From: Herbidospora daliensis
GTDB taxonomy: Bacteria; Actinomycetota; Actinomycetes; Streptosporangiales; Streptosporangiaceae
Direction: 5' to 3'
Assembly: GCF_001570585.1 (NCBI RefSeq)
Contig: NZ_BBXF01000007.1
Location: 124,001 to 188,000, forward strand
Length of the DNA: 64,000 bases
The position numbers were made by a program, and so were the translations under genes. This document shows positions 42,490 through 50,665 of the stretch, in pieces. Each line of letters opens with the position of its first letter. The first letter of the stretch is position 1. The notes beneath the pieces were generated by a model. It was not told where the DNA came from. It saw only the letters and a list, made by a program, of their open reading frames with translations, and ran no database searches.

Positions 42490-43638
42490 TCAGCTGCCTA
42501 ATAAACGATCTATTACTGCTGCGACCTCCACGAGGCCGCCTCCGTCGACGATCAGTCTCTGTGTTTTCGTGTGGTGCGGCACCACCCCGAGCCCGCGGCC
42601 GGTAACCAGCAGAACCGTCAGCTCGTTCCGGTCGACGAGGCCGCATTCGAGCGCCGCCATCAGGCCGGCCTGGCAAGCGGCCGAGGCTTCCTCGGCGAGG
42701 ATCCCGGCGCTGGCCAACGAACGCCTGCCCGATGCGATCGCCGCCTCCGGTACGGCAAGAAAAGCGCCCCCACTCGCTTTCACGTCGGCCAATGCCTGCT
42801 CACCGAGGGACGGCACTTCGACGGCGATGCCCGCTGCGCTGGTTCCCTTCGCGTTCAGCTCGGCGGCACCCGGTCGGCGTCCCTCCCACGCGCACACCAG
42901 CGGTTGGCAGGCCGCCGCCTGAACGCCGATCAACCTGGGGGAACGCTCCACGACGCCACAGGCGATTAGTTCCCGGAACCCCTTGGCTATGCCGGCGAGC
43001 GTGGTGCCATCCCCTACTGGGATTACGACGACGTCGGGCGCCCGGCGGCCGAGCTGCTCCCAGATTTCGAATGCGACGGTCTTCTTAGCCTCTACAGTGA
43101 GCGGATTGATGCCCGTGTTCCGGTCGACGAGGCCAAACTCGCGGCTCGCGGCGAGCGACAACTCCACCGCAGCGTCATAGCCTCGCGCGACTTCGAACAC
43201 TGCCGCCCCGGTCCCTGCCATCAGGGCGACCTTACGGAGGTCGCAGCCGAAAGGGACGAAGATGATGGCGAGCATCCCCGCAGCGGCGGCGCCGATGCAG
43301 GTGGACAGCGCGGCATTGCCGGTGGAGGCGGTCGTGATCGCCTTTGCTCCGTGCCGCAGGCCGTTCTCGATCACGAGGGCAGTCGCACGGTCCTTGTTGG
43401 ACGAGCTGGGGCCGATCGTTTCATCTTTGAGGTGCAACCGGGGCATCGCCATCCCCCGCCGCAGCGGTCCGACCGCGAGCAAGGGAGTGCCGCCGACCGG
43501 GAGAGGGTAAGCGATCCGTCCCGGTTCCAGCGGCAGCAGCCGGGCGTAACGCCACATGGACATTTTGGTGGGCAACTCTGAGGGAAAAAGCTCACTGCCG
43601 TAGTCGTACGTGATCGGCTCGCCCGGAGACCTATTCAT
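42490..43638 (-). CDS. Threonine-synthase-like PLP (fold II) enzyme
   Basis: 382 residues. The ATG overlaps the SbnB-like stop by 8 bases (ATGAATAG). PLP-lysine K82 in SSSNKDRA, phosphate/substrate loop TTASTGNAALS, PVGDGTTLAGI as the PLP phosphate-binding glycine loop, and the C-terminal LVTGRGLGVV. This is the threonine-synthase/threonine-dehydratase group, which makes beta- or gamma-replacement or elimination reactions. Its length is like short TS forms, without the N-terminal extension. In this operon it could make a dehydro amino acid or swap a beta/gamma group on a diaminopropionate- or homoserine-derived substrate. Confidence 0.85.
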   Translation of the reverse strand: MNRSPGEPITYDYGSELFPSELPTKMSMWRYARLLPLEPGRIAYPLPVGGTPLLAVGPLRRGMAMPRLHLKDETIGPSSSNKDRATALVIENGLRHGAKAITTASTGNAALSTCIGAAAAGMLAIIFVPFGCDLRKVALMAGTGAAVFEVARGYDAAVELSLAASREFGLVDRNTGINPLTVEAKKTVAFEIWEQLGRRAPDVVVIPVGDGTTLAGIAKGFRELIACGVVERSPRLIGVQAAACQPLVCAWEGRRPGAAELNAKGTSAAGIAVEVPSLGEQALADVKASGGAFLAVPEAAIASGRRSLASAGILAEEASAACQAGLMAALECGLVDRNELTVLLVTGRGLGVVPHHTKTQRLIVDGGGLVEVAAVIDRLLGS

Positions 43639-44632
43639 GCGCGCCTGACAGGAAGTCGGCAACGATCGTTCCCCGACCAGTCGATGCGGCGCGCTTCATG
43701 ACCAGCTGGGCAACTGCTATGTCCAGTACCCCGAGCCCGAAAGGGGAAAAGATCAGCGGGCGATTCGGTCGGAACGAGATGCGGTTCGGGTCAGCGAGCA
43801 GTTCACCGAGCGAACGGTCGATGAATCGGCGGCCTCCGGTCTGCTCTTCGGCTAGTTGTAGCGACGTCCGCTCACGGCACACGTGATCGCTGTCGTCCAC
43901 GATGTTGTTCGAAGAGGTGATGACGGACGGAGACAGGTCACGCAGCGAGATATGAAGAACGATGGAGTCAGAGGGGGTTGCCAGCGATTCGAGGTACGGT
44001 TTTGCGGCGGTGGTGGCGATCGACAGCAGGGAGGATTCCCGCTGAACAGCGGTGAGCGAGTCGCTGACGGCCACGTCCAGATCAGGAAACCGCTCGGCCG
44101 CAGTGCGGACGAACTGTGCGGCCTTGTCCGGCCGGAGGTCGAAGACGCGCACCTGCTTCACCGCCACCGGGGTATGCCGGAGGTAATGCAATACCTCAGC
44201 GTTGACGCGTCCGCAGCCAATCAAGCCGACGGTTTCCTGCCGCCGATCGGTCCGCAGCGTCGCTGCAGCTATTGCCGCGCTCGCCGCCGTACGCTGCGCG
44301 CTGATCGTGGACCCCTCTAGGACCGCAACTGGCACCCCGGTGGTGTACGAATTCAGAACGATGAGACCCGATGCGCGCGCTAGTCCCCGCTCGACGTTCT
44401 TGGGGAACGACGCGATCCACTTCATCCCGGCGACGGATTCGTCCGACTGTAGAAATGCCGGTAGCGCGATCATCCGGTTGTCGCCCCACACGTCAGGTCG
44501 CAGGAAGACTGAATGTGGGACGCTAGTCCGTTCCCGGAAGTGTGCTATGTACGTCGCCCGCACCGTACGTAATACTTCTTCCTCGTCGCCGTTGAGCAGT
44601 TCTTCGACGTCGTGACCTCCGATGATCAGCAC
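43631..44632 (-). CDS. sbnB: SbnB-like 2,3-diaminopropionate synthase subunit (ornithine-cyclodeaminase/mu-crystallin family)
   Basis: 333 residues from a GTG (AAAGGG ribosome site upstream) that overlaps the SbnA-like stop by 7 bases; SbnB is 336 residues. Signatures: AGMKWIASFPKN with the catalytic Lys, GSTISAQRTAASAAIAA, NAD-binding GLIGCGRVNAEVL, VRVFDLRPDKA, LHISLRDLSP, and the C-terminal FSPFGLGVLDIAVAQLV. In the staphyloferrin-B pathway SbnB oxidises and cleaves N-(1-amino-1-carboxyl-2-ethyl)-glutamate to L-2,3-diaminopropionate and 2-oxoglutarate with NAD. The adjoining SbnA-like gene makes that substrate. Strong pair assignment. Confidence 0.88.
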   Translation of the reverse strand: MLIIGGHDVEELLNGDEEEVLRTVRATYIAHFRERTSVPHSVFLRPDVWGDNRMIALPAFLQSDESVAGMKWIASFPKNVERGLARASGLIVLNSYTTGVPVAVLEGSTISAQRTAASAAIAAATLRTDRRQETVGLIGCGRVNAEVLHYLRHTPVAVKQVRVFDLRPDKAAQFVRTAAERFPDLDVAVSDSLTAVQRESSLLSIATTAAKPYLESLATPSDSIVLHISLRDLSPSVITSSNNIVDDSDHVCRERTSLQLAEEQTGGRRFIDRSLGELLADPNRISFRPNRPLIFSPFGLGVLDIAVAQLVMKRAASTGRGTIVADFLSGAHE

Positions 44633-45711
44633 GTTCCGGCCCTTTCGAGAGAGCTCCAGGAGATTTCCTCCTCGCGCAGACCTCCGAAGTGCTGGGCAAC
44701 CCACGACCCGTCATAAATCGTGTCGACGTATCGCTCCCCCCTATCGGGCAGAATGATCACGCAGGTGGCTCCATGCCGGATGCGGTGTGCGTACTTCGCG
44801 ACGCCTGCGGCCACTGCGCCTGAGGAGCCACCGGCCAAATAAGCCTCCCGGCCCAGCAGCATTCGGCAACCGATAAGGCTTTCCCGGTCCGTTACGTGCA
44901 CCACCGCGTCGGCAAGGTCTGGACGATACAGCTCGGGGACGATGGTCGCGCCGTGACCGGGGATCAGTCGACGACAAGCGGGGTTACCGAAAATAGCGCT
45001 CCCCGCCGCGTCCACTGCGACCAACTCGGTGGTCAGTCCAGATTCGCTCAGATACTCGAAAAATCCTCTGAGTGTCCCGCACGTGCTGGTCGCACAGAAA
45101 ACATAATCGACAGTGCCTAAAACATTGATGATCTCGCGTATGGTGTTCACGTGTGCTGCGGCGTTGAGCGTGTTCGAATATTGATCAGGCCAGTATCCAT
45201 CGGATAACTCGTCGAGGAGTTCCTGGACCCGGCGCAGACGCGACGGAAGATATTCCTCCGTTTCCGAGTCGAGGTTGGTGACGATGTCCACTTGGGCGCC
45301 GTAGGTTCGCAGAACGGAAAGGATTGGGCGGGGCGTTTTTGGATCCACGACACAAATGAGATCCACCCCGTAATATTTACACACCTGTGCTAATCCGACG
45401 CCCATATTCCCCGAGGTGGATTCGACTATGGTGGTCCGGCCTGGGACGATTCGACCGGCGCGGATCTCCTGACTCACGATGGCCTTCGCCGGCCGATCTT
45501 TGATACTGCCGCCTGGATTAAGTGCTTCTAATTTAGCGAAGACTCGGAAATTGCTTGGGTGGTATAGTCGATTGAACTCGACCAGTGGAGTGCCGCCAAC
45601 GGCGGCTAGAATGCCAGACGGTGCCTCCAGCGGTTCGATTGGGGTTAAATGGGACTCGCTGCGTCGTTCCGTCTCGACAAGCTTTATATCTGCGCCATTC
45701 CTGCTACCCAT
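44626..45711 (-). CDS. sbnA: SbnA-like PLP enzyme (cysteine-synthase family), 2,3-diaminopropionate pathway
   Basis: 361 residues from ATG; an in-frame TTG seven codons earlier is less likely. PLP-lysine K71 in NPGGSIKDRPA, STSGNMGVGLAQVCKYYG, CATSTCGTLRGFFEYL and LAGGSSGAVAAGVAKY: the cysteine-synthase fold with the SbnA-type N-terminus (GGTPLVEFNRLY). SbnA joins O-phospho-L-serine and L-glutamate to the ACEGA intermediate used by SbnB. It is first in the nine-gene operon, overlaps SbnB by 7 bases and is preceded by a 1.2-kb region without genes. SbnA is usually ~326 residues; the extra length is at the N-terminus. Confidence 0.87.
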   Translation of the reverse strand: MGSRNGADIKLVETERRSESHLTPIEPLEAPSGILAAVGGTPLVEFNRLYHPSNFRVFAKLEALNPGGSIKDRPAKAIVSQEIRAGRIVPGRTTIVESTSGNMGVGLAQVCKYYGVDLICVVDPKTPRPILSVLRTYGAQVDIVTNLDSETEEYLPSRLRRVQELLDELSDGYWPDQYSNTLNAAAHVNTIREIINVLGTVDYVFCATSTCGTLRGFFEYLSESGLTTELVAVDAAGSAIFGNPACRRLIPGHGATIVPELYRPDLADAVVHVTDRESLIGCRMLLGREAYLAGGSSGAVAAGVAKYAHRIRHGATCVIILPDRGERYVDTIYDGSWVAQHFGGLREEEISWSSLERAGTC

Positions 45712-46336
45712 GATCACCGCTTTCGGCAACAAATGTACGCTTAAATGTAGAGATCATTCTCCATTTTGAAGACGGTCGGGTCTCTCAAGGTCGAGCACTC
45801 AAGTGCGTTCTCAGTTTCGCACCATAGTTCGTATTTCCACCGGGCACAATAGATCGCCGGAGGTGGCGCGTCGTCGTAGATCGACACCACCTGTAGTCGA
45901 TCTTTCGGGCGGCTCGCCAAGGTTGGGGTGTGCGAGAATCGCCGCTGCTCATGGCGTCATCCTGAACCTAAACCGAGTGTTGAATGGGTTCAGGTTTCCT
46001 GGGGCGCGTGATCATGTTCGATTGGCGAAGATGTGATATCCGGATTGTGGTAGTTTCGGCTAGAAATGTGTTTTGTGAGAGATGAGTCCGATTGTAGCTT
46101 CTGGGCTATTCGCTTCGAGTGTCGCCGCGGCCCTGTTGCCCAGGCGGTTGCCGGGCTTCCTTAAATCTTGCTGTGGTCGTCCCAATATCCCAGATAGTCC
46201 TCTTGGGCGGGCCACGGTGTGGGAGTGCTGCTCCGGATCTACGCCACTTGTGTCACCGGACAGGACGTCGCGGCTCGTCTGTTCATCGCTGCAGCCCTAT
46301 CCGTAGATTAGATCCGTGGGTAGGTAAGGATATCTG
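45712..46336. promoter_or_regulatory. Promoter region of the diaminopropionate operon; no gene supported
   Basis: This AT-rich stretch holds the start region of the minus-strand operon. Reading minus from 45740, tctacatttaagcgtacatt contains a TACATT-like -10 candidate about 25-35 bases before the SbnA-like ATG. Short open frames to the right (45803-46343) lack ribosome sites and domains. No regulator gene is encoded next to the operon, so its control may come from elsewhere. Confidence 0.4.
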
Positions 46337-46430
46337 CAAATGATCAAACTTGGCCGATCACCACTGGACACAAGAAAGAGTCCTTCGCCGGCACAATCGC
46401 TGGTGGAGGGGCCCGATAAGAATTTTGCTG
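46337..46430 (+). repeat. Element-end module 2, decayed (middle copy)
   Basis: aaatgatcaaacttggccgatcaccactggacacaagaaagag (split here for length: starts 46339, ends 46380) aligns with 59610-59652, downstream of the integrase, with few differences. After it, gggcccgataagaattttg (46409-46428) recalls the gcccccgataggattcg of the tRNA core, but the tRNA arm is lost. It marks a junction between the pathway module on its left and the AICE on its right. Confidence 0.62.
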
Positions 46431-46648
46431 AGTTCCCCGCCTGGTATCAGGTTGTGTTTGGCCTCACTGCGTGTATGGCGGCGGCCGCGCTGGCCGTTTC
46501 ACCCACCGCCAATTTTGAACTCAAACTGAGGCCGCTTACGGAGAGCAACCTCGGCTGAGGTAAGTGGTTCCGCTACAGATGTGATCCACAGCGACGGAAC
46601 AGTCGCAGGGGGAGAATGCGGGGGGTTCCGACCCGGCACAACGACCTG

Positions 46649-46785
46649 CTGACAGTGATGACGGCGATGACACGACAACGCTAGGCCATGTTCTCAGAGG
46701 CCCAGTCGCTTGATGGCTTCGCGATGACACGGCGTGACAGCCGCTGACACCAAGGCCAGCGTCAACGGCTGTCATCGGGTGTCAC
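46649..46785. repeat. Helically phased TGACA repeats upstream of the AICE first gene
   Basis: Three tandem 9-bp units at 46650, 46659 and 46668 (tgacagtga, tgacggcga, tgacacgac), three direct TGACA(C/G) units exactly 10 bp apart at 46725, 46735 and 46745, and two reversed units at 46770 and 46780 (tgtca), also 10 bp apart. The spacing places every unit on one DNA face, the hallmark of cooperative protein binding. It may be an operator, a replication iteron set or the conjugation cis-site. Confidence 0.6.
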
Positions 46786-46950
46786 CGTCAGAGACTTCCC
46801 GCGAAACTCTCGGTGGATCCATGGGCAAGCATGCTTGTCGCCGTTGTCACCGGTGTCCCCGCAAGATCCCCAAGTTTCGACAGCGAGGGAACATCGCCGT
46901 CGTCAGCGATCGTTGGGTTGGCCGGTCGTACTGGATATCGGGGGGTTTCC

Positions 46951-47406
46951 GTGAACGAGCTGCCGCCGTCCGCCTACAAGCGTCGTCCGCCCACTAAGCC
47001 CTTCGGCCGGTTCCTCTGGGGTCGGCACAGCTTGCTCCGCAGAACCGTGACGCTGGCCCTGGCTGTAGGGTTCGGCGCGGGGTTCGGGTATTCCTTGGGG
47101 GTCGTCGTTCAAGCGGAGGCGCCCGCACGAGCCGCTTTCGCGGTTGCGCCGGGTGCTGCAGCGGATACGATTCCGCCTGCTCCCGTGGCGCTGAGAGCCG
47201 CGTCAGTGAGCGCGCCCCATGTCCCACGGGTGGACAACAATGCGGCGCCAGCCAAGCCGACTGAACAGCACCGAGCGCCACTCGTCAGGGTGAGCAAGAA
47301 GGCCAAGAAGCCAGCAGCGAAACGCCACCACTTCGTTCGACATCAACCCTGCGCCCGTTTCGAGGGCTACAAGGCACAGGTGTGCAAGACGTTGTTCAAG
47401 CGCTGA
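46951..47406 (+). CDS. Single-pass membrane protein with basic, proline-rich exterior
   Basis: 151 residues from GTG after a G-run ribosome site (gggggg). A ~25-residue basic cytoplasmic start (YKRRPPTKPFGRFLWGRHSLLRR) precedes one membrane helix (TVTLALAVGFGAGFGYSLGVVV); the rest is Ala/Pro/Lys-rich (SKKAKKPAAKRHHF) with two Cys at the end (QPCARFEGYKAQVCK). Similar short proteins occur at this place in actinomycete integrative elements; function unknown. It converges with the XRE regulator gene, overlapping by 11 bases. Confidence 0.6.
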   Translation: MNELPPSAYKRRPPTKPFGRFLWGRHSLLRRTVTLALAVGFGAGFGYSLGVVVQAEAPARAAFAVAPGAAADTIPPAPVALRAASVSAPHVPRVDNNAAPAKPTEQHRAPLVRVSKKAKKPAAKRHHFVRHQPCARFEGYKAQVCKTLFKR

Positions 47407-48730
47407 CGGGGTGAGCCAGCGCGCGTAGCTCTCTGACCGTCGGCAGATTCGCGGACTCGCGAGGAACGGCGTCGACGATGCGGCGGATGATGAGCTGCCT
47501 CATGGGGGTGAGCTGCCGAACTCCTTCTGCGATGCGCAGAGCATCCAAAAGGGCGTGCGTTAGGTCGCCCCCGTGTACGGCTGACAGCGCCTGGATCAGG
47601 CGCAGGTTGCCGCCCGCGAGGTTCGACGGGTAGGTAGCGATCGCCCGGTCGATCGCGGCGGACGACTTCTTCGTGTCGGCGAGGAACGCGTACACGTAGG
47701 CCGCGCTTCTATGCACGGACGCCTCCGGGTAGCTGGTCCCCACTGACGAGCCGATCGCCCCGGCCGTAGTGGCGTGGTCGGGTAGCCGTTCGTACGTGTC
47801 GGTCAGTTCGTTGAGCGCCGCAATGGCGTCCGCGGACCGGCCGTCGAGGGCGGCGAGCTTAGCGCGGACTTCCAGGGCCATCGCGTGCCCCGTGCTGGGG
47901 GTGGCATGGGACTGAGCGAGGGCGTCGTCTAGCAGGGCCGCGATCATGGATTGCGGCTGGTCCTGCCAGAACAGGCAGTCAGCCTCGCGGGCTCGTACCC
48001 ACACGGCCAGGTTCCTGTCTGCGGAGGCGTCGGCGGTACGGCGGGCGGTCTGCCAGGCCAGCCGTGCTGACCGCCGGTTCCCGGCGTCGTTGAAGTCGGT
48101 GGCCATCAAGGCCGTGAGCTGCGACCCCACCCGAAGCAGTTCGTTGCGCGGAAGACCGGTTCGCGGGTCCTGGAGAAGGCGCCCGACCTCAAGCAGGTCA
48201 GCCGTTAAGTCTGGGATCAGGGCGTTGGGCGGCTGGGCGTAATAGAGCTGACCGTACGTTTGAACGGTCCTGTGCCAGTCGTCTATGTGGTGGTCATCTC
48301 TCAGGTCGAATGATCGTTCGACGCTGCCGAGAATTGTTTCCAGCGTTCCTACGGGCACGGTGACTCCGGCGCTTAACGCGCTCATGAGTCGCAGAGCTGC
48401 GCGGCGGTCCATATCGTCATCCTCGTTGCGTACTGAGGCTGATGGGCGAATCTTGAGCATACGCCTGCGGAACTGGTCGAGTTCGACCACAACGGCATAG
48501 AGGCTGACAAGTCGGCCATCCATTTCCAGGGTGCGATCAAGCCTTTCGACAGCTTCCGCCGGTGGGCGGTTTATGCCTCGTTCCCATTTGCCGATCAAGG
48601 AGAAGTGCCAGCTCAGGACGCCTGAGAGTTGGCGCAGGCTGAGATCTTTGGCGTTACGCGCGTGACGGATGTGGCGGCCGAAGAGTTCCCAGATGTCGGA
48701 AACCTCGGGCGAGATCTCGGTTTCGGTCAT
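47396..48730 (-). CDS. XRE-family helix-turn-helix regulator with TPR-like C-terminal domain
   Basis: 444 residues. N-terminal HTH: IRHARNAKDLSLRQLSGVLSWHFSLIGKWERGINRPPAEAVERLD; the remaining ~350 residues are helical repeats. This is the large actinomycete XRE/TPR group found next to integrative elements and to DUF397-type and RsbW-like genes. Divergent from the HATPase gene. May regulate both; ligand unknown. The frame is supported by a good start at the ATG of MTETEISPEVSDIW. Confidence 0.85.
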   Translation of the reverse strand: MTETEISPEVSDIWELFGRHIRHARNAKDLSLRQLSGVLSWHFSLIGKWERGINRPPAEAVERLDRTLEMDGRLVSLYAVVVELDQFRRRMLKIRPSASVRNEDDDMDRRAALRLMSALSAGVTVPVGTLETILGSVERSFDLRDDHHIDDWHRTVQTYGQLYYAQPPNALIPDLTADLLEVGRLLQDPRTGLPRNELLRVGSQLTALMATDFNDAGNRRSARLAWQTARRTADASADRNLAVWVRAREADCLFWQDQPQSMIAALLDDALAQSHATPSTGHAMALEVRAKLAALDGRSADAIAALNELTDTYERLPDHATTAGAIGSSVGTSYPEASVHRSAAYVYAFLADTKKSSAAIDRAIATYPSNLAGGNLRLIQALSAVHGGDLTHALLDALRIAEGVRQLTPMRQLIIRRIVDAVPRESANLPTVRELRALAHPVSA

Positions 48731-48911
48731 CGACCATCTCCGGTGTATCGCGGCGTGTCATACGGGATTTGCCACGCACTGAACCTTCTCGGTTACTGCC
48801 CGTGGCCTAAGTATGTCACTGCACCGCAGTTCTCCACCGGACATAAGCGGGACCCGCAGAAACGTCGCCACGTCCTACGGGTCCCATAGATCGCACTCGG
48901 AGGTGCGACCC

Positions 48912-49445
48912 ATGGCACACGATAGGGCTGGAAGAACGACTAAGCGAGATGATCACGGACAGGCCGGCAGAACTGCGATGGGCGGCATTCACCATTGCCG
49001 CTTGAATTCGTGCGCGGCGATTCCGCCGGGGAACTATCTGCGCCTGGTGGCACATCCTGAATCTGTTGCGAAAGCGCGGGCGCATGTGCGGCGCCTCGTC
49101 GTGGCCTGGGGGCGCGAGGAGCTGAGCGGGGCCGCCGAGTTCGTTGTCAGCGAGCTTTCTACCAACGCGATCACGGCGACGGAGCGGGCGAACTCTGACC
49201 GCCAGATCCCTACAGGAGTGATCGGCCTGGACGTTTACCTCTTGCCGAACTCGGACGCGTCCGGGGTGGTGGTGCAGGTCTGGGACTGCTCCCGCGAGCC
49301 TCCCCGTGTGCTCTGCCCTGATGAGAACGCCGAAGGCGGCCGAGGGCTGCTGCTGGTGGCCGCGTTGACACAGGGGTGGGGTTACCACCGGCCAGCGATT
49401 TTCGGGGGCAAGGTCGTCTACGCGACGATCATGGAGGCGCTGTGA
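48912..49445 (+). CDS. RsbW-like ATP-binding protein (HATPase_c fold, anti-sigma-type)
   Basis: 177 residues from ATG with GGAGG 8 bases upstream. Motifs: ELSGAAEFVVSELSTNAITA (N box, E-x-x-x-N), VVQVWDCSREPPRV (G1-like D-x-x), and NAEGGRGLLLVAALTQGWGYH (G2). This matches actinomycete RsbW/SpoIIAB-like kinases, though a canonical D-x-G-x-G is altered to D-C-S. About 35 basic N-terminal residues precede it. Such proteins are often paired with XRE/DUF397 regulators; the XRE gene is divergent. It overlaps the next small gene by 4 bases. Confidence 0.8.
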   Translation: MAHDRAGRTTKRDDHGQAGRTAMGGIHHCRLNSCAAIPPGNYLRLVAHPESVAKARAHVRRLVVAWGREELSGAAEFVVSELSTNAITATERANSDRQIPTGVIGLDVYLLPNSDASGVVVQVWDCSREPPRVLCPDENAEGGRGLLLVAALTQGWGYHRPAIFGGKVVYATIMEAL

Positions 49446-49699
49446 GCGGGGTAGTTCTGGACAGAGGGCCTGGCGGTTGTGGAGCTGTCACCTGCGATGG
49501 GACCTCCTACGGGTGCAGCGTGACGCGGGCGTTGGCCGCTTCAGCGCAGGCCGTGGCCAACGTGGTGCGTGATCGGCTGTTCCGGGAGTGCTTCAGAGAA
49601 CTGGGGCGCGTCGACCGCGCGTGGATCGACGCGCGGGCCGCCGAAGAGAGCTTGGTCCCGATGACCGACGAGGAATGGGGCGCGTGGTCGGGCCAATGA
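49442..49699 (+). CDS. Small conserved AICE protein, function unknown
   Basis: 85 residues from a GTG overlapping the RsbW-like stop (GTGA). Contains GPGGCGAVTCDGTSYGCSV with three Cys, a charged helix (VVRDRLFRECFRELGRVDRAWIDAR) and an acidic end (PMTDEEWGAWSG). No known domain; coupling to the anti-sigma-like gene suggests a related role. Its frame shows normal high-GC codon bias, which supports it as real. Confidence 0.55.
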   Translation: MSGVVLDRGPGGCGAVTCDGTSYGCSVTRALAASAQAVANVVRDRLFRECFRELGRVDRAWIDARAAEESLVPMTDEEWGAWSGQ

Positions 49700-49849
49700 G
49701 GCTGCCGTTGGGCCGTTGATCTCCGGGAATCCGTGGCCCGGAGGGAGGTCGTCCGCGTACTGCCCCCACAGCGTGGACGGCCAGGTCTGGCGGCAAGCGG
49801 CGGGGTGGCTGAGCACGGTCTGGTGTGCTCTCCACCCCGCCGTTTCAGT

Positions 49850-50665
49850 TCACATGCTCGGCAAGGGAGTCCCGCCGAACTCGGGCTGCGGACGTGCCCA
49901 GCCTTGCAGCCGGAACGTCTCGTACACGGCCTCTCGGACCGTCACGTCCTGGGCCTGCTCGATGAACTCAGAAACCGTGCTCCCGCACAGGTTCCGTAGT
50001 TCAGCGGACAGCGCGATCACCCGAGCGATCAGCGCGCTCTGTTCGCCAAGCCTCAGCGCCTGGCCGGTCTCGTCGCTGAGGTAGCCGTGTTTGCCGACGT
50101 ACACGAAGCAGGCCGGGAGCGGCACGCCCGAGGTCAGCATCACGGGGAAGTTGTCGGAGGGGAGTAGCCGCCGGTCGTAGTTGGGTTCGGTGGCGTCGAG
50201 GATCTCGAACTGTGGCTCATCGAGCCACAGCACGAACAGGCGTGAAGTCTCACCCGGTACGGCGATGGGGGCTGCGGGGATGTAGCCGTTCCGGTTGATG
50301 TGGGCCGACACGCCGGGGGCGATGCCGGTGACGTCGGCCAAGGTCAAGGGGATGACCGGCCGGACGTCGTGGTTGACGAACTTGCGGTGGAGCTGACTGG
50401 GGGCCGCGTTGGATCCGACCGCGATCACACGGTGTCGCTCGGACATCGGCGCGACGCCGAGCTGGTCGAGGCGGTAGTCCAGGCGGCCGAGGTCGGTGTC
50501 GAGAACCCATGCTTCGGCCGGCTCTCCGTCGACCACGTTGAGGCGGGCGTACTTGCCGTCGGCGAACAGGCCGGAGGTCGGGGGGATGCGACCGGGATAG
50601 GTGAGTGGGGCAGTCATCGGGTCGTCGGCGAACAGGTCGTCGACGTTGAGCTCGGGGGCGCTCAC
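49850..50665 (-). CDS. Conserved AICE protein of unknown function
   Basis: 271 residues from a GTG that overlaps the GntR stop by 4 bases. No membrane segment. Conserved-looking pieces: TYPGRIPPTSGLFADGKYARL, WVLDTDLGRLDYRLDQLGVAP, RHRVIAVGSNAAPSQLHRKF, VPLTLADVTGIAPGVSAHINRNGYIPAAP and FVLWLDEPQFEILDATEPNY. The GSNAAPSQL loop recalls a small nucleotide- or sugar-phosphate-binding turn, and the whole protein has the feel of a gamma-glutamylcyclotransferase-like fold, but this is not firm. A 162-bp homologous fragment at 31341-31502 shows it belongs to the element backbone. Co-transcribed with the GntR repressor. Confidence 0.65.
   Translation of the reverse strand: MSAPELNVDDLFADDPMTAPLTYPGRIPPTSGLFADGKYARLNVVDGEPAEAWVLDTDLGRLDYRLDQLGVAPMSERHRVIAVGSNAAPSQLHRKFVNHDVRPVIPLTLADVTGIAPGVSAHINRNGYIPAAPIAVPGETSRLFVLWLDEPQFEILDATEPNYDRRLLPSDNFPVMLTSGVPLPACFVYVGKHGYLSDETGQALRLGEQSALIARVIALSAELRNLCGSTVSEFIEQAQDVTVREAVYETFRLQGWARPQPEFGGTPLPSM

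Noticed and set aside
40475-45711. Siderophore (staphyloferrin-B-type) cluster suggested by SbnA/SbnB
   Set aside because: No NIS synthetase (IucA/IucC), no citrate synthase and no siderophore transporter or iron box is present near the operon.
45803-46343. Small plus-strand frames upstream of the diaminopropionate operon
   Set aside because: No codon bias, ribosome site or domain; the region is better read as promoter DNA.
46340-46558. 72-residue open frame at the decayed element end
   Set aside because: Starts inside the repeat module that matches noncoding DNA at 59.6 kb, has no ribosome site and only a chance hydrophobic stretch.
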